Shown one piece after another: positions 1 through 11,451 of a DNA stretch of 64,000 nucleotides (positions within the stretch are counted from its first letter, which is position 1; every line of letters starts with the position of its first letter). The position numbers were made by a program, and so were the translations under genes. The DNA is from Mansonella perstans (taxonomy: Eukaryota; Nematoda; Chromadorea; Rhabditida; Onchocercidae): the NCBI GenBank assembly GCA_037074765.1, contig JBAMDO010000090.1, positions 124,001 to 188,000 of the forward strand. The letters run 5' to 3'. The notes below the pieces were generated by a model that searched no databases, had not been told where the DNA came from, and was given only the letters and a program-made list of their open reading frames with translations.

Positions 1-5
1 TTTAG

Positions 6-1324
6 ATAGTAAAGCAACGGGCATTAAGAGCCCATCCATTGCTGAACCTTTTATCGGAATTGCAACCTGACAAAAAAAGTCCCGAGAAGGCTCCACTTGC
101 ATGTGATGACGATGAAGAACAAGCGGCGCTTTGTCTTGAAGAAGATGCAACAATTCTTTTCGATATCGATGATGTCAGTGAAATGCTTAAGGTGAAAAAA
201 TGGTTGTTTAAATTGTTTGTAATTATTTTCTGTTTTGGGCGTATTGAGTAATTTTCAATTTGCTTTTATCTGACTTTGAATGCTTGCATTTTTTAAAAAC
301 AACTTTTGCAGTAACATCGTATTGTTGCTGATTTTTTCTTGCATATTTTAGGCTAGTGGTAAAGATGTGACGAATCTGACGATGGCATTCGTTTCGAAGG
401 ACGTAGCACTAGCGTCATCAATTTCGGGTGATATGATGATAAATAGAGACTGGCTATTCGGGGAAACTGAAAAAACAAATAATGTTGATGGAACAGAAAA
501 CAGTGGAATTGAGGAAAATACAATCTCGATTGATATAAGTATTGATTGGAGTCCATCTGAATCTATGCAGACTTCTCGAAAAAATACAGTCTTCTCATCC
601 ACACAAGAAAGTAAAAACTTTCATTTTCATATAACAAAAAATTGGTGCAGTAGAGTTTTTCTTGCTTTTTTGTTAAGATATTGATCAATTTGAAACAACT
701 GCAGTGAAAACCCAAAGTCTTGGTCTATTTTCATTTTTTCTACAGAAATTATTTCCTTAATATTGTATACCGTAGGAAATGAACTTCCTCCGACAACTGT
801 TAATGAATTACGCAAAATGATGAACACGTCAATTGATCCGATTGAAGAAGAAAAACAGGAGCAGGTATATTTATACTGCTTGTACCTTTTTTCCGGATTT
901 TGTGTTGTTTTTTCTTTTCTTAAAGTTTAGTCCTTATTTATTTATTAAAGCAAAAAAATTGAGCTCACATTCAGTGTCGTAAAAAGTGTTAGCAATTTTG
1001 TAACAATTAAGATTATTTGCTAAATTAAGCTGGAAATATGAATGATTGGCAAATCATTATTGCTGCTCGTTTATTGCTTAAATCTAATTTTATATGGTTC
1101 TTTCACAGAAACGGACACAAAGAATTCTGGATAAGTTTCGCACCCAGGATTTCAATAAACTTGTAGAAGAAATGCATCAGGAACGTGAAGAAGTTGACTT
1201 ATCGCGAACTGTAAAACGACTGCTTCAGCGAAGTGACGATGCAAATCGTATGAATGAATGCGGATGTTACAATATGCCAAAAAATATTTCCGAACTCAAA
1301 TTACCTGAATCTTTTGTTTTTTAA
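6..1324 (+). CDS. 3' part of an unrecognised acidic protein (partial)
   Basis: I do not recognise this family. The window opens on an acceptor (TTTAG), so the gene starts upstream. Four exons join in frame: 6-191, 352-610, 776-864 and 1109-1324, ending in TAA. The first exon encodes a strongly acidic stretch (repeated Asp/Glu around CDDDEEQ and CLEEDATILFDIDD). The second is Ser/Thr/Asn-rich and looks disordered. The last is charged and probably helical (RILDKFRTQDFNKLVEEMHQ), then has a short Cys-containing tail (ECGCYNMP). No catalytic motif, membrane segment or signal peptide is visible. The gene runs in the same direction as sgt-1, about 2.1 kb upstream of it. Exon reality is well supported by matched splice phases; function is unknown. 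Confidence 0.7.
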
Positions 1325-2125
1325 TATATCCTGCAAAGTTTAAAATTTGAAGATTTTATGACTGGACACAAAAACACAAGAGCAAGAAATTTCATTGCAT
1401 TTTCTATCCTTCGCATAAGTTGAATTTCCAGTTTCTATATAAAGAATTCTTTGTGAGAACAGAAGATATTATATAGTATATGCAATTATATTTAAATTAA
1501 CTGTAGGGTGAATTAGCAGTACAGCACGATTTCCAGTGCTTAATTTTTCGTTTTATGTTTTCTTTAAAAAGATAGAAAGCTATTGATGAAAAGAATCTAA
1601 CCACTTAGCTTAATCTTATAAATAGTTAAGTATTCGAAAAAGTGAACAATTCAACGTAAAATTTTGGCAGAGAACCGAGTGTGGTAACTACAATTTAATA
1701 ATGGGTTATACAGTATATCTCCACTTTAATTTGGAAATTTAGAGTATTTCAATGGAGAAAAGACAATAAAATGGATAGGAATCAATATTCTACTAGTAAA
1801 TTAAATTTAACACTTTAGCAATTTTGTCTTTGTTATGGTTGTATAGTGTTTTCTGCACATTTTTCGTCATTGATTTTATCATTGTAATAATAACTAACTC
1901 CAATGTCTTTTTTTTTTGATGTATGTCGTGTATGCTAGTAAATGTAAATTATTATTGTTCACAAATGTTGAATTTTTTAAGCAAACTACAAGTAAAGGTG
2001 GGCTAAGATGTTCAAAGCAAAATTTAGAAATTCCAATCATTGTAAACTGTTAGACGTCCATGATTAATTAGTCTCCAAATTTCTGATAGGATTCCTCGAG
2101 ATGATATCTCTCAGAATTTTGCAAA
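1325..2125. other. Intergenic DNA and 3' flank
   Basis: AT-rich sequence after the stop of the first gene. I see no coding exon or RNA gene. The last part runs into the 34-bp minisatellite, with a partial diverged unit just before 2126. Confidence 0.5.
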
Positions 2126-2466
2126 GGATTGACCCCAAGGTCACTCAGAATTTTGCGGAGGATTGACCCCAAGGTCACTCGGAATTTTGCGAAGGATTGA
2201 CCCCATGGTCACTCAAAATTTTGCGCGGGATTGACCCCAAGGTCACTCAAAATTTTGCGCGGGATTGACCCCAAGGTCATTCAAAATTTTGCGCGGGATT
2301 GACCCTAAGGTCACTCAGAATTTTGCAAAGGATTGACCCTATGGTTACTCAAAATTTTGCAAAGGATTGACCCCATGGTCACTCAAAACTTTGCGCGGGA
2401 TTGACCCCAAGGTCACTCAAAATTTTGCAAAGGATTGACCCCATGGTCACTCAGAATTTTGCAGAG
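2126..2466. repeat. 34-bp minisatellite, 10 copies
   Basis: Ten head-to-tail units with an exact 34-bp period. Each begins GGATTGACCC and carries AGGTCA (or a variant) followed by an AATTTTGC run. Units differ by a few substitutions: the centre is CCAAGGTCA in five units and CCATGGTCA in three, and the other two are diverged. TGACC and GGTCA are inverted relative to each other, so each unit has a small palindrome. There are no unique spacers between units. Confidence 0.95.
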
Positions 2467-2780
2467 CATTGCTCACATCATTTCCATCTTAAACCTGTTG
2501 TGAGCAATATCTGTAAATCGGTTTAGGTCAAAATCAAAACTTCTAGTTACGTTTTAATCTTTTCATGTTAAACATCTATGATAATGATATAAAGTATAGC
2601 TATGCTTTTTCTAACAAGCTTAGGATTAGCAATCCAATTAAGTTTTCAGCTTTTTAAAAAAGTTCACTAAAAAAAAAAAAAGGAAAGCTAATCTTTAAGT
2701 TCGTTGGAAAGAAGAATGAGAACAATAAGCGCATTAAGTTGATCCAAACATAATTTTACAGTAACTTTAATGCATTCAAT

Positions 2781-2893
2781 GATTGTACTCCGCGATTTCT
2801 CATGATTGTACCCTGCGATTTCTCATGATTGTACCCCGCGATTTCTCATGATTGTATCCCGCGATTTCTCATGATTGTATCCCGCTATTTCTC
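2781..2893. repeat. 23-bp minisatellite, about 5 copies
   Basis: Five tandem units of 23 bp starting GATTGTACCC and ending GCGATTTCTCAT. The last unit is truncated. Variation is limited to C/T changes in the centre and one G-to-T change. It lies in the interval upstream of sgt-1. Confidence 0.93.
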
Positions 2894-3467
2894 TTAACAA
2901 TGTGCACAAATAGCATTCTTCTAGTTGTAGGCAAACTTCACACTTCTGCGCTAACTACAAAGTCAACATTTCACCTAATGCTTTCCATCTCTGTTTGTCG
3001 GTGGGACGTACCAGTTGCATTCAATATCAGGTACCTTTACTAGCATGAGTTGTGATATGGCGTGCTGATCACGCGCGTGTACGTATATCTTTTACGTGTT
3101 TTCATTCCTTTTTTGTTTGGATTGAATTGTATAATTAATAAGTTATAAGTAATGTCAATTTTTCTACACATTTTTCACGTTACTTTTCGCATGAACTGCT
3201 TTTCTACACTATGAATTGATTCAGCAAATGAACCAAAAGTGATCTGCAAAATTTTTTAGAGAATTTTTGGCATTAATATTCCCGTCTTTCTAGTTTTGAA
3301 TCAATGAAAATTTTCGATGCATTATATTTGCTTCTTTTAACTTAAAAGCATCGTTTCAACTTCTCAGAAATGAATTCATTTATATTAGAAAAGTTTCAGT
3401 TAAAAGTTGTATCAGAAAAGTTTTTAGGTTCTGAGCAGCATAGTAGTGCCAGAGGAGAAATATCAAA
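2894..3467. promoter_or_regulatory. Upstream region of sgt-1
   Basis: About 570 bp between the 23-bp repeat and the sgt-1 ATG. It must hold the promoter or the trans-splice acceptor, but I can point to no specific element. A TTTTTAG at about 3421-3427 is a possible spliced-leader acceptor 40 bp before the ATG (inference). Confidence 0.3.
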
Positions 3468-5665
3468 ATGAGTGACTCAATCGATGGAACATTAAACAAT
3501 TCGGAGCTGAGTCACAAGAAGCAAGATGTCAATGATGAGAAGAACCTCGTCGTTTCATTCATTCAATTCCTGCGTCAACGCATTTCACGTGAACAGTGCA
3601 CAACTGATCAAGTCGAAGGGATTGAAGGTTGTTTTATATTCTACTATTATAGCTTATCCTACTATTGCAGTTATTAAAATAGGCAATAGCACAGAAGTTG
3701 ATACTATGACATATATTAATCCTGTGACAAAAACATTGTTATTCAGTTTTACTTTGTAATCTTAAAGGCTTTTCACTGATAGCTAGCTTCTGATAATTGC
3801 TTTTTTAGCTGTTGTTTAGTCAACATATCTCACAGGTTATTGTAAGCTTGAGAAAAAATGTATGTGCATCTCGTTGATTACAAGAAAAAATTTTTTCAGT
3901 GGCTATTCAATGCCTTGAAACAGCATTTGATATAACTGATTCCAGTTACCTGTTTCAACCATCGAAACCTCTTTTGGATATCTTTGTTGCAGCAGAGGGT
4001 CTTCCTGCGGTATGCTTTATTTTTAAATTAAGTTCTTATCGCCAAAAAAAGAGATAAGATTATAAAGATTTCATATTATTTAGATGAAATGTCATCTGCC
4101 AATGCCAGTTTTCCAAGTGGTACCTCTCAAAAATGCATGCTCTTAAACTGGACTCGTTGGGGACAGGTGTGCAATGATAAAAACAAACGTGATTAAATTT
4201 TCAGGGAACTGATGATTTCCCAAAACCAACTGCGGAAGAAATCAAAATTGCGAATAATTTAAAAGAAGAAGGAAATACACTGATGAAATCTTCACAGTTT
4301 GAAGATGCAGTGTTAAAGTACAATGAAGCTATCAAGCTAAACAAAGACCCGGCTTACTTTTGTAACCGGTAAGTCTGGAAATGCTGTAATTTACTTTTTT
4401 TTTTTAAGTGAGCGGAAGCTGTAATTTATTATGTTGGTTGAAGCTTAAATAATTATTAGGAAGTTTCTAAATTTTAAAATAAAAAGAAAGCATTAGGATT
4501 TTCGCGCGCTTATCAGTTTAGATTTTAGAAATTATATCTGATAACTGATAACTTCTGAATTTTGTGTAAGCCTTCCAATCGAAGCATATTTCTTCTTTAA
4601 ATGCATTTCAGAGCAGCCGCTTACTGTCGGCTGGAGCAGTATGATCTCGCAATACAAGATTGTCGTGCTGCACTGGCTTTGGATCCAAAATATAGCAAAG
4701 CTTACGGACGAATGGGGTAAAATTCAGGGTCTTCTATGAACATTTTTTTCAGTATATTCCGGATTTGAACAGTTGGATGAAATGGAGCTTCATTTTTTTA
4801 GGTTGGCATTGTCCTGTCAGAATCGTTATGAGCAAGCTGTAGAAGCATATAAAAAAGCACTGGAATTGGATCCAGAACAGGAGAATTACAAAAACAATCT
4901 GAAAATTGCTGAAGACAAACTGAAAGAACTGGAAGAATCATTTAGGCAGGGACAAGGCCCTGGGGTAAGTTCTGCCTTTTTTTTTCCCGAATATTTAATT
5001 CACAGTTGGCAAATACTGCAATATCTTTTTATGTTTCAGTTGTTTGGTTCCCAGGTGCCTGACATGACTGCATTGCTGAATAATCCGGCAATGATGAACA
5101 TGGCCAGACAATTGATGTCTGATCCGAACATCCAGAATATGATGTCGCAAATGATGACTGGAATCCTCGGCAGTGGAACAAATGCTGGCGTTTCTAATCT
5201 TATTGAAGCTGGGCAACAGGTTTTTTTCATTTATGTTTAACGAAAAAAAAAATACCAGTGATTTTAAGGATTTTCTAATTGATTTTGGGATATTATTTTC
5301 ATTGCGCGGACAATATGTACGTGTCGCCAATTTCCGTTCACTTTCAGTTAGCTCAACAAATGCAAAGTGCTAATCCAGATTTGGTTGAACAGTTGAGGCA
5401 ACAATTTCAGGGTCAAGGTAGTTTTATATCTCATTGTTTAGATTTATGAAATAAACAGGTTACTGTGAGTTGTTGCTTTTTGTTTTCTTTCATCTAACTT
5501 TCTAGACGAAATTTCGTGTTTTATGTTTAGATGTAAGACAAAGTGTCGTTTTTAACAGTAAAGCTTTTTTGAATAAATTACCAGCCATGTTATTTTCTAG
5601 GAGGTCCCGGTAATGAAAACAATAGGAATGGACCCCACGAAAACGGTACGCAGCCTCCGCAATGA
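3468..5665 (+). CDS. sgt-1: Small glutamine-rich TPR co-chaperone SGT-1
   Basis: Cytosolic co-chaperone that binds Hsp70/Hsp90 C-termini through TPRs and works in tail-anchored and mislocalised protein sorting (family knowledge). Eight exons (3468-3627, 3900-4009, 4205-4368, 4612-4716, 4802-4964, 5040-5219, 5348-5417, 5601-5665) join in frame to 338 aa, close to other SGT proteins. Residues 1-75 form the N-terminal dimerisation helices ([13 protein letters not shown]). Three TPRs span about 103-205, with recognisable turns such as [40 protein letters not shown] and [20 protein letters not shown] basic/acidic helix follows, then the Met/Gln-rich region with NNPAMMNMA and MSQMMTG, ending in GGPGN and QPPQ. 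All junctions are GT-AG. The start ATG is the first in frame and gives the usual SGT N-terminus. Confidence 0.96.
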
Positions 5666-6335
5666 TTCGTTGAAGTGATAGTTGATTGTTTTCCGGAGGA
5701 CATGTTTGTTTCATCGACATCTATGTTTTGACGATCACATATAATTCTTTACAGTTTCTACATTTTTTGTAAAGTGAAGCATATGGCTTTGCTGGGAACT
5801 TTTAGAAATCAATGTGAAGTATTGTTCCATATAATAGAATGAGGTAAATGCTCTTGTCTCGCTGATCTTGCAGTATATTTATTTTATCATAATTTTTTAA
5901 TGGATTCCGGTTTAATGGGAATTTTGGACGTTTTGGATGTGGGTTCTTTCTTCCAATAAAATACGCTATAACAATTCGTGAAGAATGAACTGATTCTGCA
6001 TCGTTCCAGTTTGCAATCATAAATTGAGAAATTAAAGCGAAAGATAAAAGAGACAGTTCGTAATTTTGGGATTCCGCATATCCAAGCATAACTTGAAGTT
6101 TATCTGTCTAAAGGAGCCAGATAAAAAAGTTATTTAATGTGGAAATTTACGGCACAAAGGGCCGGCTGAGCTAAAGTCGTTTCATATATTCCATTTCCAG
6201 TGGAGGTCAAAGGATTCTAGACAATAGTCTTAAAATTTTTAAATGGGAATCATAGAAATCATCCAAATTAGATAAAGGAATGATTTGCTATATTCTGTAC
6301 ATGCAGAAGGAGACGACAAATTTATTCTGTTTTAT
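5666..6335. other. Convergent intergenic region
   Basis: Lies between the ends of sgt-1 (+) and the LRR gene (-). A minus-strand open frame at 5802-6105 looks coding in its first two thirds and could be an extra 3' exon of the LRR gene (see findings). Otherwise only AT-rich sequence. Confidence 0.4.
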
Positions 6336-6616
6336 TCAACAGATAACTCTTTGCACACATGAATCTTTGAGACATTGCAATGCTTTATCGCTGAACTTCG
6401 GGCGTCCACTGAAATCAGCATATGATATCCATTCAAGGTCAGGACAAAACTGCGCTAGCAAATACAATGATTTATCGGTACACGACGTTGCACGAATTCG
6501 TACTTCCTTTAAACAACACTTCCTGCAGTACAATTTTTTATTGTATCTGTCCAATTAATTAACCCTCATTGCAAGCTAAAGCCTCTTCTGGAAGAAAATC
6601 AATTGGAAGAGGCATG

Positions 6617-6647
<31 letters not shown>

Positions 6648-9600
6648 ATGAACAAAAATTATTCCAAGCAAGTTTAGAGATTTTCTGCGTCTTTATTTTT
6701 GAAGTTAATATCACATTTTAAGGGATTTTTAAAAAAAAGGATTTATGAACTAAACAAAGCTTACCGCGCCAATGCAGCAATTCCTTTATCGGTGACATGT
6801 TTACAACCATTCAAATTAATATTCTTCAAACCCATGCAATTATCTGCTAACAACGCTAAGAAACGATCATCAACATATGGGATATGTGATACCTCTAAGT
6901 CCTAAAATACAAAATCCAAAAATTTTATCTGAATTAGCAGCAGCGATAGCCTTGTTGATGATGCTTCTTTTACAGCATTACCAAGTAATTTAGCATCGTT
7001 AAATGCTAAATTTCGCTTATTTTTTTTTCCAAATCTAAGTCATTGAAAATAATTTATAATATGTATAAAGCCAAATTTCGAGAAAGATTGACGAGAAAGT
7101 AATAGATTCATTTGCAGGCAGATCAGAAAATTTGAAGATTTTATGTACCGTGATTGAATGTGCGCCACGCGCGATCGCAAACAGAGCTCTATAAGTTATT
7201 CGAAGACGGCACAATTTCAGTGATCGTAATCTTGAACCTGGCGAATGAACTCCACCTGGAATAGGGACGAAGTTCATCATAAGTTTTGGAGAAACTGTTA
7301 GGTAACAACGAGATTATCGTGGAACTGAAATTGCAAAATTTTAAAATTACATCTCGTTTCCGTTGGATTCAATACTCTCAGTTTCACTGTTAAAACCTGC
7401 ATCCAAAAAATTTGGAGATCAAAAACAAACCAATAAAAAACAATCGTAATAGCATGTTGTTAATGTGTTTTACATCAAGTGCCAAATGACTTAAATTTGG
7501 TAAGCATTGCGTTATTAGACTAAAGGCACCATCAATGATCGTTGGCAGCGAAATCTAAAAATTGATGGTAAAAAAGATATTTTTTTCTGTTGGGATTCCT
7601 AAAATTTATAAACAAAAACTAAAGCAGTGATATGGAAATTCAAAATTAAATTTGAAAAATTGAAAATACTGCTATAAACAGAAATCCGTAACAGTTTCTC
7701 AAAATCATTTGACATTTTATAAATTAAAAGCTTACATGAAGCCGCGTTATTTTGTTTCCGATATAAGGTAAAACAGAACATAAGAATGCATTAGCATCTT
7801 CTATACATCGCTAAAAATGAATAATTGAGTGATATTAACGAAATTTCAATAGTGTCTATAACAGTTATGTCTTCAAAATCTTACAAGTGAATATGAAATG
7901 AAAGTTACTACTTTCTTTTTATAAATAGAACTGAATTTGAATATGGGATGTGGCTTTTTGCGACCAAACTTTCGATTTATATTAAGAAAATAATAAACAT
8001 ACTAAATACTGAAAGGTGTTTTCAAAAAAAAGAAAGAAAAGGGAAAGAAAAGATGACTAGTAGTAAAGGAATCAAATTACAAAGATCTATGTGCACTAGT
8101 AGTTTGCAATGCCTTTATTACCAGACAATGGACCAAAGATTTCGAGAATTACTGAATATATAAAATTTAAAAAAAAAAATCCTTACCCAGCTTGGTTCCT
8201 TGCAGTTCATCTGTAGGTGGATACTCGTCAATTGAGGTAACGTTTCCAAGCGATCAATTAAACTATTCACATCTTCATCACCGCATACTGACAACCGTAT
8301 CCTACTTACCGTTGGTGGTAACAAAGGTAAGGTGAAAAAATAATTTCCTAAAACAAGTGATAATTTAAATATCATGAATTACAGCTTGACAGCATTGATT
8401 GCAAAAAAAAAAACTTTCCTCCCTGCTTTGGAATAAGATTGATAACAATTATCCTAATGTGTGAATACATAAATGTATGTATTTTTATAAGAAATACAAT
8501 TGATAAAATCCAACGTCTCACCAGATAAGCAATAGCTTGATAAATATCAAATGAAGAGCTATGAATATAGTGCTTAATATATTAATATTCGATGCTTAAC
8601 AGTTAATTGCAGGAAAGTATCAAAGAAAGATGAGAATAAGCGCAGAGATAAAGCTCAAAAATAAAATTAATAACGAACCATATAAATCAACATCACGAAG
8701 TCTTACACCAGCAATTCTATATTCAGCCATTAACGCAACCTCTCTCTCTACCTTAAATAAAAAAAAAAAAACTTTTAAAAAGTAAAAAAGACAAAATCTT
8801 ACTATCACATTTACAATTTCTAATTATCAATCGAATAAGATAAAACAGATTCAAAGTGAATAATAAATCCCTCAAAAGAATACTTCGAAAAAGCGACAAA
8901 GCGATAACTGTTTGATGTTTGGACAATTAAGACTCAAATAAAACAGAGCAGAAGATGGATCGACCACATTTGGTAAAAAATCCAGCTCCAAAACGCACAA
9001 TTTTTCTCCAAGATAATGCGCTATATCATAAAGTGCTTGATCAGTCAGACCTCAAATTTAAAATTTAATATTTAATAATTTAATATTTCAAAATTGAAAT
9101 TCACTGAAATAGCACAAAAACAATAATTAAAGAAAAAACTGAATTAAAGCAAATGATTATAAACTGTATAGACATGGAAGTATTAAATTTCAAAATAATA
9201 CCAAAAGTGTATTTAAAATTAAATTGATAAGAACTACTTCTATTTTGATTAATTAAAGGATTAACCTCTGCAGTTATTTAAATACAAACAATGAATATTA
9301 CGATTTAAATAAACAAGCTGATAGATTCCATCGCTTTTTACCTGAAATTAAGAGATTTTATTGAAAATTAGAAAACATCAAAAAATGTTTCGAATATAGA
9401 AAGTAATGGAACCAAAGGAATAAACATAGAAACACTAACCAAATTGCCTGCCAACTTGCCTCATTTGATTTTATTAATTAGCTCATCATTTGCTTCACAT
9501 ATTTCGCATGTTCTATTAATTAACCTTATTTAGAAACTAAGTGGATAATTGCGTCAAGCCCTCCGACAAATGCCTCTAGGCAGCATGATTAGACACGGTA

Positions 9601-10952
9601 AGGTACAATAACTGTACCTTACAACGCGCGCAAACTCAGACTCGTCATCTTTCTTTCTTCATAGGGCTTTGGAATATGAACCACTGACTTGTCGCATAAT
9701 ACGACGCTTCTAAACCACTACACCACTATCATCCTAACTCTCCACACTTTAATTCTTTGACAGAGTTAGAAATTAAAAAGTAATAAATGAAATTTTGATA
9801 TAAACAAAACAGTCTAGTAAAATATTTTGATCTGAGATGAACCTTTGTGCAAGAGCTTAAATCAACTGTGTATAAGAAATTCGATTTTATAAGTGATAAA
9901 CCATTCGATGTAAGCTTTTTCAACGCCCTAAATTCTAATTTTTCCAACTTTCGCTGTCCACTTGTTATTGCTTTAATACCCTGAAATGGAATATATAGAC
10001 AATTTTGAAATTTTGAAAATAAAAAAACGATGAAAATTAGGCAATTACTGATATACTTAGCATTCATTTTCTCTTTCTCAAATACTTTAGCATATATAAA
10101 AATAAAAATTGGAATTGATGAAATCATATTCAGATTTAATGAATTTTTAGATTTTTAGGTAATAACATTCCTATTTGAATAATTCACTAAGAGTATGCTA
10201 AATTAAAGATTGGAATGAATTTCAAGAAAATGTAGTCGTTAACTTATCAGTGATGTTTTGGCAAAAAATGATTGCAATTTGTTGAAGTGCACGATTATGT
10301 GCTGCAATAGCTTCCAGAACATTATCAGTTACTTGATCACTCAGATAAAAGCGTAATTCGGTAAGATTCCTTCCAAATGAAGGTGATGATACAAGTTTGG
10401 CGCATTCTGATAGAAATAACTGAAATTCAAGATATAAGAATTTAGGGAAAAAAAGTAAAGATAATAAATCATTCAGGCATTCATTAAATGGAACAGTAGT
10501 AGCACAGTGATTGCTATGAATGCCTGCCTGTGATTTAGCGATAAAAACAATTTAATTTTCAAATAAACAAAACAAACAATGACTGTTCCAAATTGCTCAA
10601 ATATTAGTATAATTATTTTGGTATAATGTAACAAAACTGATAGAATTTAAATATTTCAAGACCTTTTTATATCGAGTTTTTTAAAAAAAAAATGGAAGAA
10701 GCAATGTTAAATTCAAAGTCTAAATTCATCTTGAAATTTTTAAAATATATTTTTCGATATTTTCACTCCTCTATCGGTATGATATTCAAGAATTAAAATT
10801 TTTAATAATTACAATAAGTGTAATACCTGATCATGTGAGCTAAAGAATTCGAGTAGACGCTGCTTGCAAGATGTCGGTAAATCAGCCAAGCATCCATATA
10901 AGTTATGTTGGCATGTAGCTGCCAAACATATATTGAACAGTGATTTAACCAT
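6336..10952 (-). CDS. Leucine-rich-repeat protein, possible Cullin-2 substrate receptor
   Basis: About 500 aa in 12 exons, from ATG at 10952: 10827-10952, 10244-10419, 9843-9980, 8884-9050, 8679-8751, 8187-8347, 7736-7810, 7474-7554, 7351-7396, 7149-7294, 6765-6901, 6336-6522. Repeats are of the cysteine-containing LRR type found in AMN1/FBXL-like proteins: NITDK+GIKAITSG, LTDQALYDIAHYLGEKLCVL, CPNIKQLSL, CLPNLSHLALD, NCMGLKNINLNGCKHVTDKG and SCTDKSLYLLAQFCPDLEWI. Residues 4-13 (SLFNICLAAT) resemble an elongin BC box and residues 25-33 (LPTSCKQRL) a Cul2 box, which would make it a ubiquitin-ligase receptor (inference). Exons 4 to 12 join cleanly. Junctions 2/3 and 3/4 do not keep frame with ordinary GT-AG sites, so the model around 9050-10250 is uncertain. 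A 3' exon at 5802-6105 is also possible. Confidence 0.82.
9598..9622. repeat. Perfect 9-bp inverted repeat (hairpin)
   Basis: GTAAGGTAC at 9598-9606 and its exact complement GTACCTTAC at 9614-9622, separated by 7 nt. It sits in the long third intron of the LRR gene, about 40 bp from a tRNA-like segment, so the two may belong to one inserted element. Confidence 0.7.
9662..9740 (-). other. tRNA-like segment, probably a SINE or tRNA relic
   Basis: Read on the minus strand it has an A-box-like stretch (TAGTGGTGTAGTGGTT), an anticodon-like hairpin (GTCG, 7-nt loop, CGAC) and a B-box-like stretch (GGTTCATATTCC, one base longer than normal). The acceptor arm pairs poorly and the loop would give anticodon TTA, so it is not a working tRNA. 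It lies inside an intron. A tRNA-derived SINE or decayed tRNA is the best reading. Confidence 0.4.
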
Positions 10953-11379
10953 TTTTGAATATAAAAGACAAAAATTTACTTCAGATAAGAGTGATAATTC
11001 GAGAGTTAATCAGTGTTACGATGGTGATATGCGATACTATTATTGTTAGTTGAGCATTTTGCAAAATTTACAACTTTTTTTAGAGACATTTTAAATCTCA
11101 AATCTAAATGATAAATTCTTGAATTATTATCTTTTCTCTATTCCGTCTTTATATTTCATTCTTTTTTTTTCTTTTCTTTAAAATCCGTGAAAAGAATGAA
11201 AGAGAGAATAACGCTTTTTGACATTTTAATATATCTTTCAGAAACATTCCACAAATTAAACGATTAACCATTCCAATCGGATCAATGTAAGTGTTGCGAA
11301 AAATGAACGAAAACTATGAAATAAAAATATTTAAAGAAAAATTAAAAGGCCCTCTTGAAGATGAAAGTTATGATCATAT

Positions 11380-11451
11380 AGATCAAATAGAAGTGATCTA
11401 CACACAGATCAAATAGAACTGATCTATACATAGATCAAATAGAAGTGATCT
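11380..11451. repeat. 26-bp repeat, nearly 3 copies, each a small hairpin
   Basis: Units start at 11380, 11406 and 11432 (26-bp period). Each contains AGATCA and TGATCT flanking AATAGAAG or AATAGAAC, so every unit can fold on itself. It lies in the divergent interval between the LRR and acetyltransferase genes. Confidence 0.85.

Noticed and set aside
2126..2893. CRISPR-like regular repeats
   Set aside because: Units are contiguous with no unique spacers and the genome is an animal nuclear genome; these are minisatellites.
9662..9740. Functional tRNA gene
   Set aside because: The acceptor stem is poor, the T loop is 8 nt, the anticodon stem has only 4 pairs and the anticodon would read a stop codon.
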